Source: an uncultured Collinsella sp.
GTDB taxonomy: Bacteria > Actinomycetota > Coriobacteriia > Coriobacteriales > Coriobacteriaceae
Direction: 5' to 3'
DNA: 64,000 nt
NCBI GenBank assembly: GCA_902494565.1
Contig: CABUTN010000006.1
Span: 1-64,000 of the forward strand
The notes under the pieces were generated by a model. The model was given only the letters and a program-made list of their open reading frames with translations. It had not been told where the DNA came from and searched no databases. Numbering within the stretch: the stretch's first letter is position 1; each line of letters opens with the position of its first letter. Below are positions 34,074-43,693 of the stretch, piece after piece. The translations under genes and the position numbers were made by a program.

Positions 34074-36701
34074 ATGAGAATCGATAAGCTAGCAATGACG
34101 TCGCGCGAGGCGCTGCAGACCGCCATGAGCACGGCTGCTGACGCGCAGGCCGGCGCGGTGGAGCCGGTTCACCTGCTGTCCGCCCTGCTCGGTGCCGGTG
34201 AGCGCAATATCTCCGTGATCATCGAGCGTATCGGTGCCGATCCGGCCCAGCTCGCACGCTCCACGCAGGATGCCATCGACCACGCGCCTAAGGTTTCGGG
34301 CGAGGGCCAGCAGATGGGTCTTTCCAATGAGCTCGTCCGCGTCATCGAGAAGGCCGAGAAGAAGGCCACCAAGATGGGCGACAGCTTTGTGGTGACCGAG
34401 CATCTGCTGATGGCGCTTGCCGAGGACAAGGGCGAGGCCGGCCGCGTTCTGCGCGACGCCGGCGTGACCAAGGAGCGCATCGAGCAGGTCTACGAGGAGC
34501 TACGTGGCGATGACCGCGTGACGTCTGCCGAGGACAAGACCCAGTTTGAGGCGCTGGAGCAGTACGGACGCAACATCTGCGACCTGGCCCGCGCCGGCAA
34601 GCTCGACCCTGTCATCGGCCGTACCGACGAGATCCGTCGTACCATCCAGGTCCTGTCCCGCCGCACCAAGAACAACCCCGTGCTCATTGGCGAGCCGGGC
34701 GTCGGCAAGACGGCCATCGTCGAGGGCATCGCCCAGCGTATCGTGGCCGGCGACGTGCCGAGCACGCTGCGCGACCGTGACCTCATCGAGCTCGACATGA
34801 GCGCGCTGGTCGCCGGCGCCAAGTACCGCGGCGAGTTCGAGGACCGCTTGAAGGCCGTGCTCAAGGAGGTACAGAAGTCCGAGGGCAAGGTCATCCTGTT
34901 CATCGATGAGCTCCACACCATCGTGGGCGCGGGTGCCACAGAGGGCTCCATGGACGCCGGCAACATCCTGAAGCCGGCGCTTGCCCGTGGCGACTTGCAC
35001 GCGATCGGCGCGACCACGCTCGACGAATACCGCAAGTACATCGAGAAGGACGCGGCGCTCGCCCGTCGTTTCCAGACCGTTATGGTCTCCGAGCCCACCG
35101 TCGAGGACACCATCTCGATCCTGCGTGGCCTCAAGGAGAAGTACGAGATCTTCCACGGCGTCCACATTACCGATAGCGCGCTCGTGGTCGCCGCCGACCT
35201 CTCCGATCGCTACATCGCCGACCGTTTCCTGCCCGACAAGGCCATCGACCTGGTCGATGAGGCGGCAAGCCGTCTGCGCATGGAGCTCGACAGCATGCCG
35301 GTCGAGATCGACGCCACCACGCGTCAACTCACCCAGCTGCAGATCGAGGAGCAGGCACTCATGAAGGAGACCGACGACGCCTCCAAGGAGCGTCTGGAGG
35401 CCCTGCGCCAGGAGATTGCCGAGGTCCAGGAAAAGCTCAATGTGCAAAAGGCCGGCTGGCTCAACCAAAAGAACGCCATCGACCACGTGCAGGAGCTCAA
35501 GGGGCAGCTCGACGAGGCCAAGAGCGAAGAGGAGCGCGCGACGCGCAACGGCGACCTGGGCCGTGCGTCCGAGCTGCGCTACTCCGTGATTCCGGGTCTG
35601 CAGCAGCAGATTCAGGATTCCGAGGCCGCGCTTCAGGCGCAAAAGCAGCAGGACGGCGAGGGCCTCAACGAACAGGTGACCTCCGATGAGATCGCCGAGG
35701 TCGTGAGCGCCTGGACCGGCGTGCCCGTGTCCAAGATGATGCAGGGCGAGCTCGACAAGCTGAAGGGCTTGGAGGGCGAGCTGCATAAGCGCGTCATCGG
35801 TCAGGATGAGGCGGTCTCCGCTGTGGCCGCGGCCGTGCGCCGCAGCCGTGCGGGCCTCTCCGATCCGGACAAGCCCATCGGCAGCTTCTTCTTCCTGGGT
35901 CCCACCGGCGTGGGCAAGACAGAGCTCGCCAAGGCGCTTGCCGAGTGCCTGTTCGATGACGAGCGCGCGCTCGTGCGTATCGACATGTCCGAGTACATGG
36001 AGAAGTTCAGCGTCCAACGTCTGATCGGTGCGCCCCCGGGATACGTGGGTTACGACGAGGGCGGCCAGCTCACCGAGGCCGTGCGCCGTCGTCCGTACTC
36101 AGTGATTTTGCTCGACGAGATGGAGAAGGCCCATCCGGATGTCTTCAACGTGCTGCTGCAGGTGCTCGACGACGGCCGTCTGACCGATGGCCAGGGTCGC
36201 CAGGTGTCCTTCAAGAACACGATCATCATCATGACGTCCAACGTGGGCTCCAAGGCCATCGCCGATCTGTCCGGTAAGGACGAGGAGGAGATGCGCCATC
36301 AGGTTGACGCCGCCATGGCTCAGACCTTCCGCCCCGAGTTCCTCAACCGTATCGACGATATCGTGGTGTTCCATCCGCTCGGCATGGCGCAGATCGAAAA
36401 GATCGTCGATATCCAGCTCGCCGACGTCCGCGCACGTCTGGCCAAGGAGCGCATGACGCTTGCCATCACCCCGGCGGCCAAGCAGATGCTCGCCGTGGGC
36501 GGCCTGGACCCGGTCTTTGGCGCCCGTCCGCTCAAGCGTCTGGTGCAGCGCGAGGTCGTGGATGCCATCGCCGCCGCTATCATCGACGGCACGGTGCGCG
36601 AGGGCGATCAGGTGACGGTCGATGTCGACAAGGACGGTGGCTTTACTGTCGTGTGCGACAACACGCCGGCGGCCACCTACGAGGTCCCCGACGCCGAGTA
36701 G
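34074..36701 (+). CDS. clpB: Disaggregase ClpB
   Basis: An 875-residue Hsp100 that rescues aggregated proteins with DnaK. The N domain spans about 1-150. AAA1 has the Walker A GEPGVGKT and Walker B ILFIDELHT. A coiled-coil middle domain covers about 400-530 (LTQLQIEEQALMKETDDASK, LRQEIAEVQEKLNVQKAGWL). AAA2 has GPTGVGKTELAKAL, ILLDEMEKAHPDVFN and sensor-2 GARPLKRL. GAGAGGTGA precedes the ATG. The shared operator suggests HspR control together with dnaK. Confidence 0.98.
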   Translation: MRIDKLAMTSREALQTAMSTAADAQAGAVEPVHLLSALLGAGERNISVIIERIGADPAQLARSTQDAIDHAPKVSGEGQQMGLSNELVRVIEKAEKKATKMGDSFVVTEHLLMALAEDKGEAGRVLRDAGVTKERIEQVYEELRGDDRVTSAEDKTQFEALEQYGRNICDLARAGKLDPVIGRTDEIRRTIQVLSRRTKNNPVLIGEPGVGKTAIVEGIAQRIVAGDVPSTLRDRDLIELDMSALVAGAKYRGEFEDRLKAVLKEVQKSEGKVILFIDELHTIVGAGATEGSMDAGNILKPALARGDLHAIGATTLDEYRKYIEKDAALARRFQTVMVSEPTVEDTISILRGLKEKYEIFHGVHITDSALVVAADLSDRYIADRFLPDKAIDLVDEAASRLRMELDSMPVEIDATTRQLTQLQIEEQALMKETDDASKERLEALRQEIAEVQEKLNVQKAGWLNQKNAIDHVQELKGQLDEAKSEEERATRNGDLGRASELRYSVIPGLQQQIQDSEAALQAQKQQDGEGLNEQVTSDEIAEVVSAWTGVPVSKMMQGELDKLKGLEGELHKRVIGQDEAVSAVAAAVRRSRAGLSDPDKPIGSFFFLGPTGVGKTELAKALAECLFDDERALVRIDMSEYMEKFSVQRLIGAPPGYVGYDEGGQLTEAVRRRPYSVILLDEMEKAHPDVFNVLLQVLDDGRLTDGQGRQVSFKNTIIIMTSNVGSKAIADLSGKDEEEMRHQVDAAMAQTFRPEFLNRIDDIVVFHPLGMAQIEKIVDIQLADVRARLAKERMTLAITPAAKQMLAVGGLDPVFGARPLKRLVQREVVDAIAAAIIDGTVREGDQVTVDVDKDGGFTVVCDNTPAATYEVPDAE

Positions 36702-36746
36702 ATTTTTGGGACATGCCTTAAAATCTACCAGTCGTCTCTAAACGCC

Positions 36747-36784
36747 AAGGGCGGCGGATCCGATTGGGTCCGCCGCCCTTTTTC
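36747..36784 (+). terminator. Terminator after clpB
   Basis: AAGGGCGGCGGATCC and GGGTCCGCCGCCCTT pair around GATT, followed by TTTC. Confidence 0.88.
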
Positions 36785-36835
36785 GTGCGACAATCGATGG
36801 TGTTGAACGTGAGCACATGGCAAGGAGCTATGCAG

Positions 36836-37030
36836 ATGAAAGACGAGAACAAGACGAACGCACCGGTGGCTGAGGCGGCGCCCGCCGCACCGAAGACTCC
36901 GCCTAAACCGGCACCCAAGCCGCGCGACCCCTACATCCGTGCCGAGAACGAGGACGATGACGGCTACGATCCCTACAGCGATCGCCGCCCCGAGCGCGAG
37001 CCAATGTTCGAAGCCGATCCGTGGCGCTGA
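36836..37030 (+). CDS. Small Pro/Ala- and Asp-rich protein
   Basis: A 64-residue hydrophilic protein: APAAPKTPPKPAPKP in the first half, then an acidic and Arg-rich tail ending EPMFEADPWR. It is probably disordered. GGAG lies 8 bases before the second of two close ATGs, which is chosen; the first, two codons earlier, is too close. No family is recognised. Confidence 0.6.
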   Translation: MKDENKTNAPVAEAAPAAPKTPPKPAPKPRDPYIRAENEDDDGYDPYSDRRPEREPMFEADPWR

Positions 37031-37054
37031 GTGCCACCCAAAAGGCCACCAATA

Positions 37055-37121
37055 AGTTGCGGTGAAATAGGGATTGTTTTGCGGTTTGACCAGCAAAAAC
37101 AGTCCCTATTTCACCGCAACT
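37055..37121. repeat. 67-bp AGTTGCGGTGAAATA hairpin, copy 2
   Basis: AGTTGCGGTGAAATAGGGA pairs with TCCCTATTTCACCGCAACT, and the stem continues through TGTTTTGC/GCAAAAACA. Same length and outer arms as 24107-24173 but a different inner sequence, also changed on both sides. Confidence 0.8.
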
Positions 37122-37161
37122 GCGTTAGGGATGGGGTGTTGGGCGGCTGTCTTCGGGCCAG

Positions 37162-38658
37162 CTAGTCCTGGGCTTTGATGCTCGGCAGGAGAATCTGGGC
37201 GAGGTAGTCGGTCTCGAGTTTGGTGGCGGCGTCTGCGTTGCCGTCTTTGCCAACCAGGTCGTTCTTGATCTGGCTATACGTATAGCGGTTGCCGGTCGTC
37301 AGCTCGACAAGCTCAATGGCCGTGTCCATGGGGTAGGTTGACACGGGATTCTGGGTGCGCCCGTTGATAGTCTGGGGCACCACGTGCGGATAGACGGGGC
37401 CGCTGGCATAGACGGTATAACCGTTGCCTAGGCTGACCGTGCCCAAAACCGTATCGCCGTCATCGGGCGTAAAGGTCTCGCCATCGCGCACGGCGACGAG
37501 CGTCACGAGCGGCGTATTGGCGTCGTCGCCCAGATAGATGCATAGCGTGCTGCCATTCTGCCAAGTCTCGACCTTGCCGTACCACTCGACGGGAATATCG
37601 AGCTGGTAGAGGTCAGTTGCCTTGTGGCGAGCGTCAGCATCACGGGATGCCTGTGCCTTTTGCGCGCTCACGGCATTGACGGCGGCGTCGCGCCGCGCGA
37701 TTGCTGCCTGCTGGAGCACTTTGGCAGCCGCGGCGGAGCTCGCACCGCCCTCTTCGGCATACTTGGCGGCGGCATCGATCTGGTCGTCAGTCACTGTGTC
37801 GGCCGAAGGCACCTTGAGCTTAAAGGTGGCCTGGGCACTTAAATCCTGTCCATCGCTCTTAACGGTGACCTGCGTCTTGGTGGTCGGGACGGTATAGATG
37901 GTGCCGTCGGCCGCGATGGGGGAGGCAGCGATGGAGAGCGTGTAATCGCCGGGCAGCAGTTTGATGCCGCGGCCGTGCTCGTCAACATAGAGCGTTTCGC
38001 TCACGGAGGAGCCGTCAGAATCCTGACCGCTCACCTGTACGGGAATCTTGGAGCCAGTGGAACAGTCGAGGCCCGCGGCATGCGCGCCAATCTGCACCGA
38101 CATCATCGTGTGGGCATTGGCGGCGACAGCGGCAGCCTGCTCTTGCTGATATCCGTTCCAGGCAGCATAGCCTGCACCGCCGGCGACGAGCGCGACGGCC
38201 ACGACACCGGTGACCATCAGATTGCGGCGCTTGGGCGACATCTTGCGATGGCGGACCTCGGCCTCGCGTGCCGAGGGAACGGACGGCAGGGGAATATCGC
38301 CCATGGCGATGGTCTCGTCCACGGCAGGAGCGGAGCCCAGGCCGGGAAGCTCGCGGGTCAGCGAATCTTCGGCCGGCAAGCTGTCGAGCAAGATGGTTTC
38401 CTCGCTCGTGTCGGATTCGGGCTGGTCGTCGGCCTCGCATTCGGTGTCTTCGTGATCTGCCTCATCTTCGGCAGGTTCAACGTCGTCTGCATCCTGATCA
38501 TCGGACTGCGCCTCGGCTTCCGACTCATCCTGCACATCAACGCCCGAATCGTCAAACGCAATCTCATCAAGTGAAATCCGGTCTAGGCTCTCCAGGGCTT
38601 CGGCACACGCTTCTGCATCTTGGGCCGCATCCTCTTGGCCCATCGTCTCATCATTCAT
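37162..38658 (-). CDS. Membrane-anchored acidic/Ala-rich surface protein
   Basis: A 498-residue protein: an acidic, probably disordered cytoplasmic part (residues 1-140), a basic RHRKMSPKRR stretch, one membrane segment (147-167, VTGVVAVALVAGGAGYAAW), then an extracytoplasmic region with a beta-rich part (KIPVQVSGQDSDGSSVSETL), an Ala-rich helix (EEGGASSAAAAKVLQQAAIA) and a C-terminal domain (TDLYQLDIPVEWYGKVETWQ). No known catalytic motif is visible. The start at 38658 (MNDETMGQ) follows GGGGGA; upstream in-frame codons run through the neighbouring terminator and are rejected. Confidence 0.8.
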   Translation of the reverse strand: MNDETMGQEDAAQDAEACAEALESLDRISLDEIAFDDSGVDVQDESEAEAQSDDQDADDVEPAEDEADHEDTECEADDQPESDTSEETILLDSLPAEDSLTRELPGLGSAPAVDETIAMGDIPLPSVPSAREAEVRHRKMSPKRRNLMVTGVVAVALVAGGAGYAAWNGYQQEQAAAVAANAHTMMSVQIGAHAAGLDCSTGSKIPVQVSGQDSDGSSVSETLYVDEHGRGIKLLPGDYTLSIAASPIAADGTIYTVPTTKTQVTVKSDGQDLSAQATFKLKVPSADTVTDDQIDAAAKYAEEGGASSAAAAKVLQQAAIARRDAAVNAVSAQKAQASRDADARHKATDLYQLDIPVEWYGKVETWQNGSTLCIYLGDDANTPLVTLVAVRDGETFTPDDGDTVLGTVSLGNGYTVYASGPVYPHVVPQTINGRTQNPVSTYPMDTAIELVELTTGNRYTYSQIKNDLVGKDGNADAATKLETDYLAQILLPSIKAQD

Positions 38659-38793
38659 ACATCCCCCAAGCTCAATATCGGGACAACACTGTACCCAAAA
38701 ACGGGACCCCATAGAGCCGCCGCATGATTTGAAATCCGATTTTATATGTGCGCGTGTTTTTGAATAGATGATGATTAGAGACGCAACGACAAA

Positions 38794-38831
38794 AGCCCCC
38801 GGAAAGCGAGTGAAACGCTTTCCGGGGGCTC
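38794..38831 (-). terminator. Terminator after the DUF5692-type gene
   Basis: AGCCCCCGGAAAGCG and CGCTTTCCGGGGGCT form a 15-bp stem; on the minus strand it is followed by TTTGTCG. It lies about 65 bases beyond the stop at 38898. Confidence 0.88.
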
Positions 38832-38897
38832 TGCGAGACATTGGATTGAAAATCTGGCAGGCGGGCCTATGCCCAGGTGCCAACAGCGACCAACATG

Positions 38898-39905
38898 TTA
38901 CTCGGCGTGTGCGTAATCCACCTTGGCGCGGCGAGCGGTAGCCTTCTCCCAATCGCTGGTGCCCTCAAAGACATCCTGCTTGTAGGGATTGCGGCCGAGC
39001 TTTTTGGCGCGGTGGGCGATGTAGATGATCGCGGCGACGTTGGCGATCAGTGCGGCGATCGAGACCGCGGTAGCGGCGCCGGGGTCGAGCGTGGAGTGGG
39101 TCACAAAGATGGACTCCTCCTGGAAGTACGGGAACACCTGGGCAAACATGCACCAAATAGCCAGCGTAAAGGCGCGGTTCTGGATCCAGCCGCCCTTGTT
39201 CCAGATAAAGGCGGCGACGGTGGGCGCCAGCAGCAGCGCAAAGCCGCAGAACCAGGAGTGGGTGGGCAGGCAGTTGTAGGTGTAGCAGAAGTTCCAGATA
39301 TCGTAGGCGATGATGTAGACCCAGGTCATATCGGGCCACAGCATATCGGTCTGATCCTCGGAGGCGTAGACGCTCCACCAACCGGTCATGCAGAAGATGT
39401 TGATGATACCGGCGATGCCGTTGAACACGTTGTTCCAGCCGGCCAGCTGTGTGGCGCCCTCGGAGGTGACCCAGGTGGACTCGCCCAGGACAAAGAAGTG
39501 ATAGGCGCTCTCAAAGTCGGACACGACGGCAATCATGATGTTGATGGCGACGATCACAAACGGCCATGCGCGGAACCAATGCGCCTTGCCGATCTTTCCC
39601 CACTGGTACTTAATGGCAATGAAGCCCCAGCAACCGGCGAGCGCCGCGTATACCTTGGCGTAGTGGAACCAGCTGTTCTGGTACACATGGGTGGGGTTGG
39701 TGAGCGCCCACTCGGCACCCTGCGAAACGCCGATGGCGATGGCGACGCAGTAGATGGTCATGGCGAGCGGAGCCACGCCAAAGATGATTGCCGCGCCGAG
39801 CTTGGTGCGGCGGCCGACCTCGTTGAGCACGATCAGGCCAATAAAGACCATGGCCCAGCCGGCCCAGTGGATAAGGGTATCGCTACCCCAAACATCGAAC
39901 AGCAT
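38898..39905 (-). CDS. Multi-pass membrane protein, DUF5692-like
   Basis: A 335-residue protein with about eight to nine hydrophobic segments and many Trp residues (AGWNNVFNGIAGIINIFCMT, IIAYDIWNFCYTYNCLPTHS). It resembles the uncharacterised DUF5692 family; that recollection is moderately sure. No transport or enzyme motif is clear. It follows the TetR regulator gene on the same strand and may be controlled by it. Confidence 0.78.
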   Translation of the reverse strand: MLFDVWGSDTLIHWAGWAMVFIGLIVLNEVGRRTKLGAAIIFGVAPLAMTIYCVAIAIGVSQGAEWALTNPTHVYQNSWFHYAKVYAALAGCWGFIAIKYQWGKIGKAHWFRAWPFVIVAINIMIAVVSDFESAYHFFVLGESTWVTSEGATQLAGWNNVFNGIAGIINIFCMTGWWSVYASEDQTDMLWPDMTWVYIIAYDIWNFCYTYNCLPTHSWFCGFALLLAPTVAAFIWNKGGWIQNRAFTLAIWCMFAQVFPYFQEESIFVTHSTLDPGAATAVSIAALIANVAAIIYIAHRAKKLGRNPYKQDVFEGTSDWEKATARRAKVDYAHAE

Positions 39906-39968
39906 GCTGCTCTCCTTTCACACGCCCGCGGCCCCTCTTCTGATCGCGGGCAGTTTGGCCAAATGTCG

Positions 39969-40631
39969 TCAGTTCTGGGGCTTGCGCTCCGGATACTTGG
40001 CGGTATAGCCCTCGATGTGGAGTGTCGAGGCGATGATTTCCTTGACCGTCTCGTCGGGCACATCGGGGTGCGTGCGGATATACATCAACAACCCCATGAT
40101 GAGGGTGTAGAACGTCTCGTAGACATGGTCGATGCGTAGCTCATGATGGGTGACAAAATCCACCACGGTGGTGTCGCAGATATACTGAGCCACGCGCTGG
40201 ACCACGTTGTGCAGAAAGCCGCCGTAGAGTGCGCCGCTGCTCGAGGTGAGCGTGCTTGGCAGCTCGTGGCCGCTGGCGACCAGGCGCTTGAAGAGCGGGG
40301 CGACGGTGTCGAGTGCGCCTTCGATGTCGCCAACCGTGCGGCTGGCATTCCACTGCTCGAGCTCGGAGATAAAACCGTCGATTGCCTCGTCCATGACGGC
40401 GGTGACGGCGGCGTCCATATCGGCAAAGTAGTGGTAGAACAATGAGCGCGTACAGCCGGCTCGCTTGGTCACGGCCGATACCGAAAGATGCGACACGCCC
40501 AGCTCGGAACTCACGGCGCGCACGGCATCGAGAATCTCGCGACGACGCTCGTCGCCCGTCAGACGCTTGGCCGCGCTGTCGGGCGCGGGGACGGCGTCGG
40601 CCACAGAGGTATCTGCTGTGTTGTTGCCCAT
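39969..40631 (-). CDS. TetR-family regulator
   Basis: A 220-residue regulator with an N-terminal TetR helix-turn-helix after a ~20-residue leader (ERRREILDAVRAVSSELGVS, then VSAVTKRAGCTRSLFYHYFA) and a helical ligand domain. The start at 40631 (MGNNTADTS) is preferred to one six codons upstream. The gap to the divergent oxidoreductase holds two TTGAC-N5-GTCAA dyads that are probably its operators, so it likely controls both the downstream membrane-protein gene and the oxidoreductase. Confidence 0.9.
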   Translation of the reverse strand: MGNNTADTSVADAVPAPDSAAKRLTGDERRREILDAVRAVSSELGVSHLSVSAVTKRAGCTRSLFYHYFADMDAAVTAVMDEAIDGFISELEQWNASRTVGDIEGALDTVAPLFKRLVASGHELPSTLTSSSGALYGGFLHNVVQRVAQYICDTTVVDFVTHHELRIDHVYETFYTLIMGLLMYIRTHPDVPDETVKEIIASTLHIEGYTAKYPERKPQN

Positions 40632-40690
40632 GTTTTTGCCGCCTTTCATCCTCTTTTGCCTGACCGTTCGCCTAACAGTCTTGAATATTG

Positions 40691-40728
40691 TTGACGGTTC
40701 GTCAATACTATTTTTGACACAATGTCAA
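40691..40728. promoter_or_regulatory. Twin TetR operators
   Basis: TTGAC-GGTTC-GTCAA (40691-40705) and TTGAC-ACAAT-GTCAA (40714-40728), with centres 23 bases apart. The pair is itself symmetrical, flanked by ATTG and CAAT. They lie between divergent TetR and oxidoreductase genes. Confidence 0.78.
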
Positions 40729-40819
40729 CAATGGCGGGTGAACGGCATGGGGCATGCCCGGCCTGCAAAAAAGAGGGGCGCCGCGGTCTCGCCGGGCCGT
40801 GGCAAGAGAAGGGACAACC

Positions 40820-43597
40820 ATGATTCTCAACGGACCGGGAATTAGCTACACCGAGCCCGATATCGGCGCGGAGTTTGTGCCGCCGCTGCCGGAGCATCCG
40901 CGTGAGGCCATCGTCAAGCTGTGCGAGCACTGCACCAACCGTCTGCTGCATCGCGATGAGCTGCTGGGCTACGAGTACTGGTCGTTTGCCGAGGCCGCAA
41001 ACGACGAGCAGGCCGAAGTGCTCTGCAAGATGAAGATGCGCCGTCCCTATACGCTGCCCGAGATGGTCAAGCTCACCGGCATGCCCGAAGCCGATATCGA
41101 GAAGATGCTCGACGACATGAGCTACACGGGTCTGCTCGAGTACAACTGGGAAAACCCCGAGCGCGCCAAGCAGTGGGTGCTGCCCATGCTGGTGCCGGGT
41201 TCTGCCGAGTTCCTCAACATGCGCGTGAGCCAGCTCGAAGAGCACCCGGTCTACGCCAAGTTCTTTGAGCAGGCATCCAAAGGCCCGCTGTCCAAGGCTA
41301 CGCCGATGGTGCCGCCCGGAGGCGCCGGCATCGGCATGCACGTCATTCCGGTCGAAAAGGCCATCGACGCCGCGAGCACCTCGGTGCCTATTGAGCATAT
41401 CGAGCACTGGCTCGACAAATATGATGGCAAATATGCCGCTAGCACCTGCAGCTGCCGCGCGAGCCGTCGCGTGATGGGTGAGGGCTGCGCCGACGACCCG
41501 GCCGACTGGTGCATCGCCGTGGGCGATATGGCCGACTACGTGGTCGAGACCGACCGCGGCCATTATGTAACACGCGACGAGGTCTACGACATCCTGCGCC
41601 AGGCCGAGGACAACGGCTTTGTGCACCAGATCACCAACATCGACGGCGAGAACAAGATCTTCGCCATCTGCAACTGCAACGTCAACGTGTGCTACGCCCT
41701 GCGCACCTCGCAGCTGTTCAACACGCCCAACCTGTCGCGCTCGGCCTATGTCGCCAAGGTCGAGAAGGACAAGTGCGTGGCCTGCGGTCGCTGCGTTGAG
41801 GTGTGTCCGGCCGGCGCCGCCAAGCTGGGCCAGAAGCTCTGCAGCAAAAAGGCGGGCGGACAGGTGCCCGAGTATCCGCGCCAGGAGCTGCCCGATGCCA
41901 CCAAGTGGGACCACACCAAGTGGTCGCCCAACTACCGCAACGACAACCGCATCGAGACGCATGAGTCCGGCACCGCTCCCTGCAAGACGGCCTGCCCCGC
42001 GCACGTTGCCGTTCAGGGCTATTTGAAGCTCGCGGCTCAGGGTCGCTATGACGAGGCCCTAGCACTCATTAAGCGCGAGAACCCGCTGCCCGCTATCTGC
42101 GGCCGTGTGTGCAACCGCCGCTGTGAGGATGCCTGCACCCGCGGCCGTGTGGACGCCGCCGTGGCCATCGACGAGGTCAAGAAGTTCATCGCCCAGCGCG
42201 ATCTGGATGCCGCGACCCGCTACGTCCCGCCCGTGGTTACGCCGACGCGCGCTGGCGGCTTTGATCAGAAGATCGCCATCATCGGTGCCGGTCCGGCCGG
42301 CCTGTCCTGCGCTTTCTACCTGGCCGAGAAGGGCTACAAGCCCGTCGTGTTCGAGAAGAACGAGCGCCCGGGCGGCATGCTCACCTACGGCATTCCCAGC
42401 TTTAAGCTGCAGAAGGACGTCATCGAGGCCGAGGTCGAGATCATTCGCCTGATGGGTGCCGAGTTCCGCTATGGCGTGGAAGTCGGTCGCGACGTGACGC
42501 TCGACGAGCTGCGCGCGCAGGGCTTTAAGGCCTTCTACGTTGCCATTGGCTGCCAGGGCGGCCGCCTTGCGGGCATTCCGGGCGAGGGTGCCGAGGACGT
42601 GACCGTGGCCGTCGACTTCCTTCGCGAGGTTAACAGCGGCAAGATCGATTCCCTGTCCGGCCGCACCATTGTGGTGGGCGGCGGCAACGTGGCTATCGAC
42701 GTTGCCCGCAACGCCTGCCGTCTGGGTTCTGAGCACGTTGAGATGTTCTGCCTGGAGAGCGAGGCCCAGATGCCCGCCAGCGAGGAAGAACGTCGCGAGG
42801 CCGTTGAGGACGGCGCGCACATCAGCTGCGGCTGGGGCCCCAAGGAGATTCACTTGGACGAGGCCGGTCGTGTCTGCGGTATCACCTTCAAGCGCTGCAC
42901 GCGTGTCTTTGACGACGAGGGCCGTTTTGCGCCTGAGTACGACGAGAACGACCTGCGCCGTGTCGATGCCGACCGTGTCGTCATGTCGATTGGCCAGTCC
43001 ATTGTGTGGGGCGACCTGCTGGCTGGCTCCAAAGTGGAGCTCGGCCGCGGCCAGGGTGCCCTTGCCGATCCCCAGACCTACCAGACCGCCGAGCCAGACA
43101 TCTTTGTGGGCGGCGACGTCTACACCGGCCCCAGCTTTGCCATCGACGCCATTGCCGCCGGTCACGAGGCCGCCGTGTCCATCCATCGCTTTGTGCAGCC
43201 AGGCTCCACGCTCACCATCGGCCGCAACCAGCGCCACTACACCGCGCTCGACCGCGACGATGTCGTGATCGAGAGTTACGACAACGCGAGCCGCGAGGTT
43301 GCCCACGTGGACCGCGAGCGCGAGAAGGCTGCGCCGTTTAGCGAGTATGTTGAGACCTTTACCGAGGAGCAGGTGCGCGCCGAGACCGCCCGCTGCCTGG
43401 GCTGCGGCGCCTCGATCGTCGACCCCAACAAGTGCATCGGCTGCGGCCTGTGCACCACCAAGTGCGCGTTTGACGCCATCCATCTGGATCGCGACCGCCC
43501 CGAGTGCTCCACGATGGTCAAATACGAGCAAAAGCTCCCAAGCCTCGGCAAGTACGCTCTAAAGCGTGCCATCAAGATTAAATTTGGTCGTAAATAG
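40820..43597 (+). CDS. Fused Fe-S / FAD-NAD(P)H oxidoreductase (GltD-like core)
   Basis: A 925-residue cytoplasmic redox protein. Residues about 1-310 contain a winged-helix-like part and Cys-rich segments (KLCEHCTN, STCSCRASRR, ICNCNVNVCYA). A ferredoxin motif CVACGRCVEVCPAG follows at about 317-331. A GltD-type module has CKTACPAHVAVQGYL (about 388), FAD-binding IIGAGPAGLSCAFYLAEKG (about 489) and NAD(P)-binding VVGGGNVAIDVARNACRLG (about 617). A C-terminal ferredoxin has CLGCGASIVDPNKCIGCGLC (about 862-881). The core resembles the glutamate synthase small subunit and bifurcating-type NAD(P)H units, but the redox partner is unknown. RBS AGAAGGG precedes the ATG. hypA follows on the same strand. 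Confidence 0.9.
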   Translation: MILNGPGISYTEPDIGAEFVPPLPEHPREAIVKLCEHCTNRLLHRDELLGYEYWSFAEAANDEQAEVLCKMKMRRPYTLPEMVKLTGMPEADIEKMLDDMSYTGLLEYNWENPERAKQWVLPMLVPGSAEFLNMRVSQLEEHPVYAKFFEQASKGPLSKATPMVPPGGAGIGMHVIPVEKAIDAASTSVPIEHIEHWLDKYDGKYAASTCSCRASRRVMGEGCADDPADWCIAVGDMADYVVETDRGHYVTRDEVYDILRQAEDNGFVHQITNIDGENKIFAICNCNVNVCYALRTSQLFNTPNLSRSAYVAKVEKDKCVACGRCVEVCPAGAAKLGQKLCSKKAGGQVPEYPRQELPDATKWDHTKWSPNYRNDNRIETHESGTAPCKTACPAHVAVQGYLKLAAQGRYDEALALIKRENPLPAICGRVCNRRCEDACTRGRVDAAVAIDEVKKFIAQRDLDAATRYVPPVVTPTRAGGFDQKIAIIGAGPAGLSCAFYLAEKGYKPVVFEKNERPGGMLTYGIPSFKLQKDVIEAEVEIIRLMGAEFRYGVEVGRDVTLDELRAQGFKAFYVAIGCQGGRLAGIPGEGAEDVTVAVDFLREVNSGKIDSLSGRTIVVGGGNVAIDVARNACRLGSEHVEMFCLESEAQMPASEEERREAVEDGAHISCGWGPKEIHLDEAGRVCGITFKRCTRVFDDEGRFAPEYDENDLRRVDADRVVMSIGQSIVWGDLLAGSKVELGRGQGALADPQTYQTAEPDIFVGGDVYTGPSFAIDAIAAGHEAAVSIHRFVQPGSTLTIGRNQRHYTALDRDDVVIESYDNASREVAHVDREREKAAPFSEYVETFTEEQVRAETARCLGCGASIVDPNKCIGCGLCTTKCAFDAIHLDRDRPECSTMVKYEQKLPSLGKYALKRAIKIKFGRK

Positions 43598-43612
43598 GTA
43601 GCCATGGCGGGT

Positions 43613-43648
43613 AAGGGGACGGCGCAGACTAGATCTCGTCGTCCCCTT
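43613..43648 (+). terminator. Stem-loop between oxidoreductase and hypA
   Basis: AAGGGGACG and CGTCCCCTT pair around an 18-base loop, followed by GCTTTG. It is weak as a terminator and could attenuate read-through to hypA. Confidence 0.5.
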
Positions 43649-43693
43649 GCTTTGAGTTTGCATCGAATCAACCTCTGCAGAAAGGGTTTCGCC

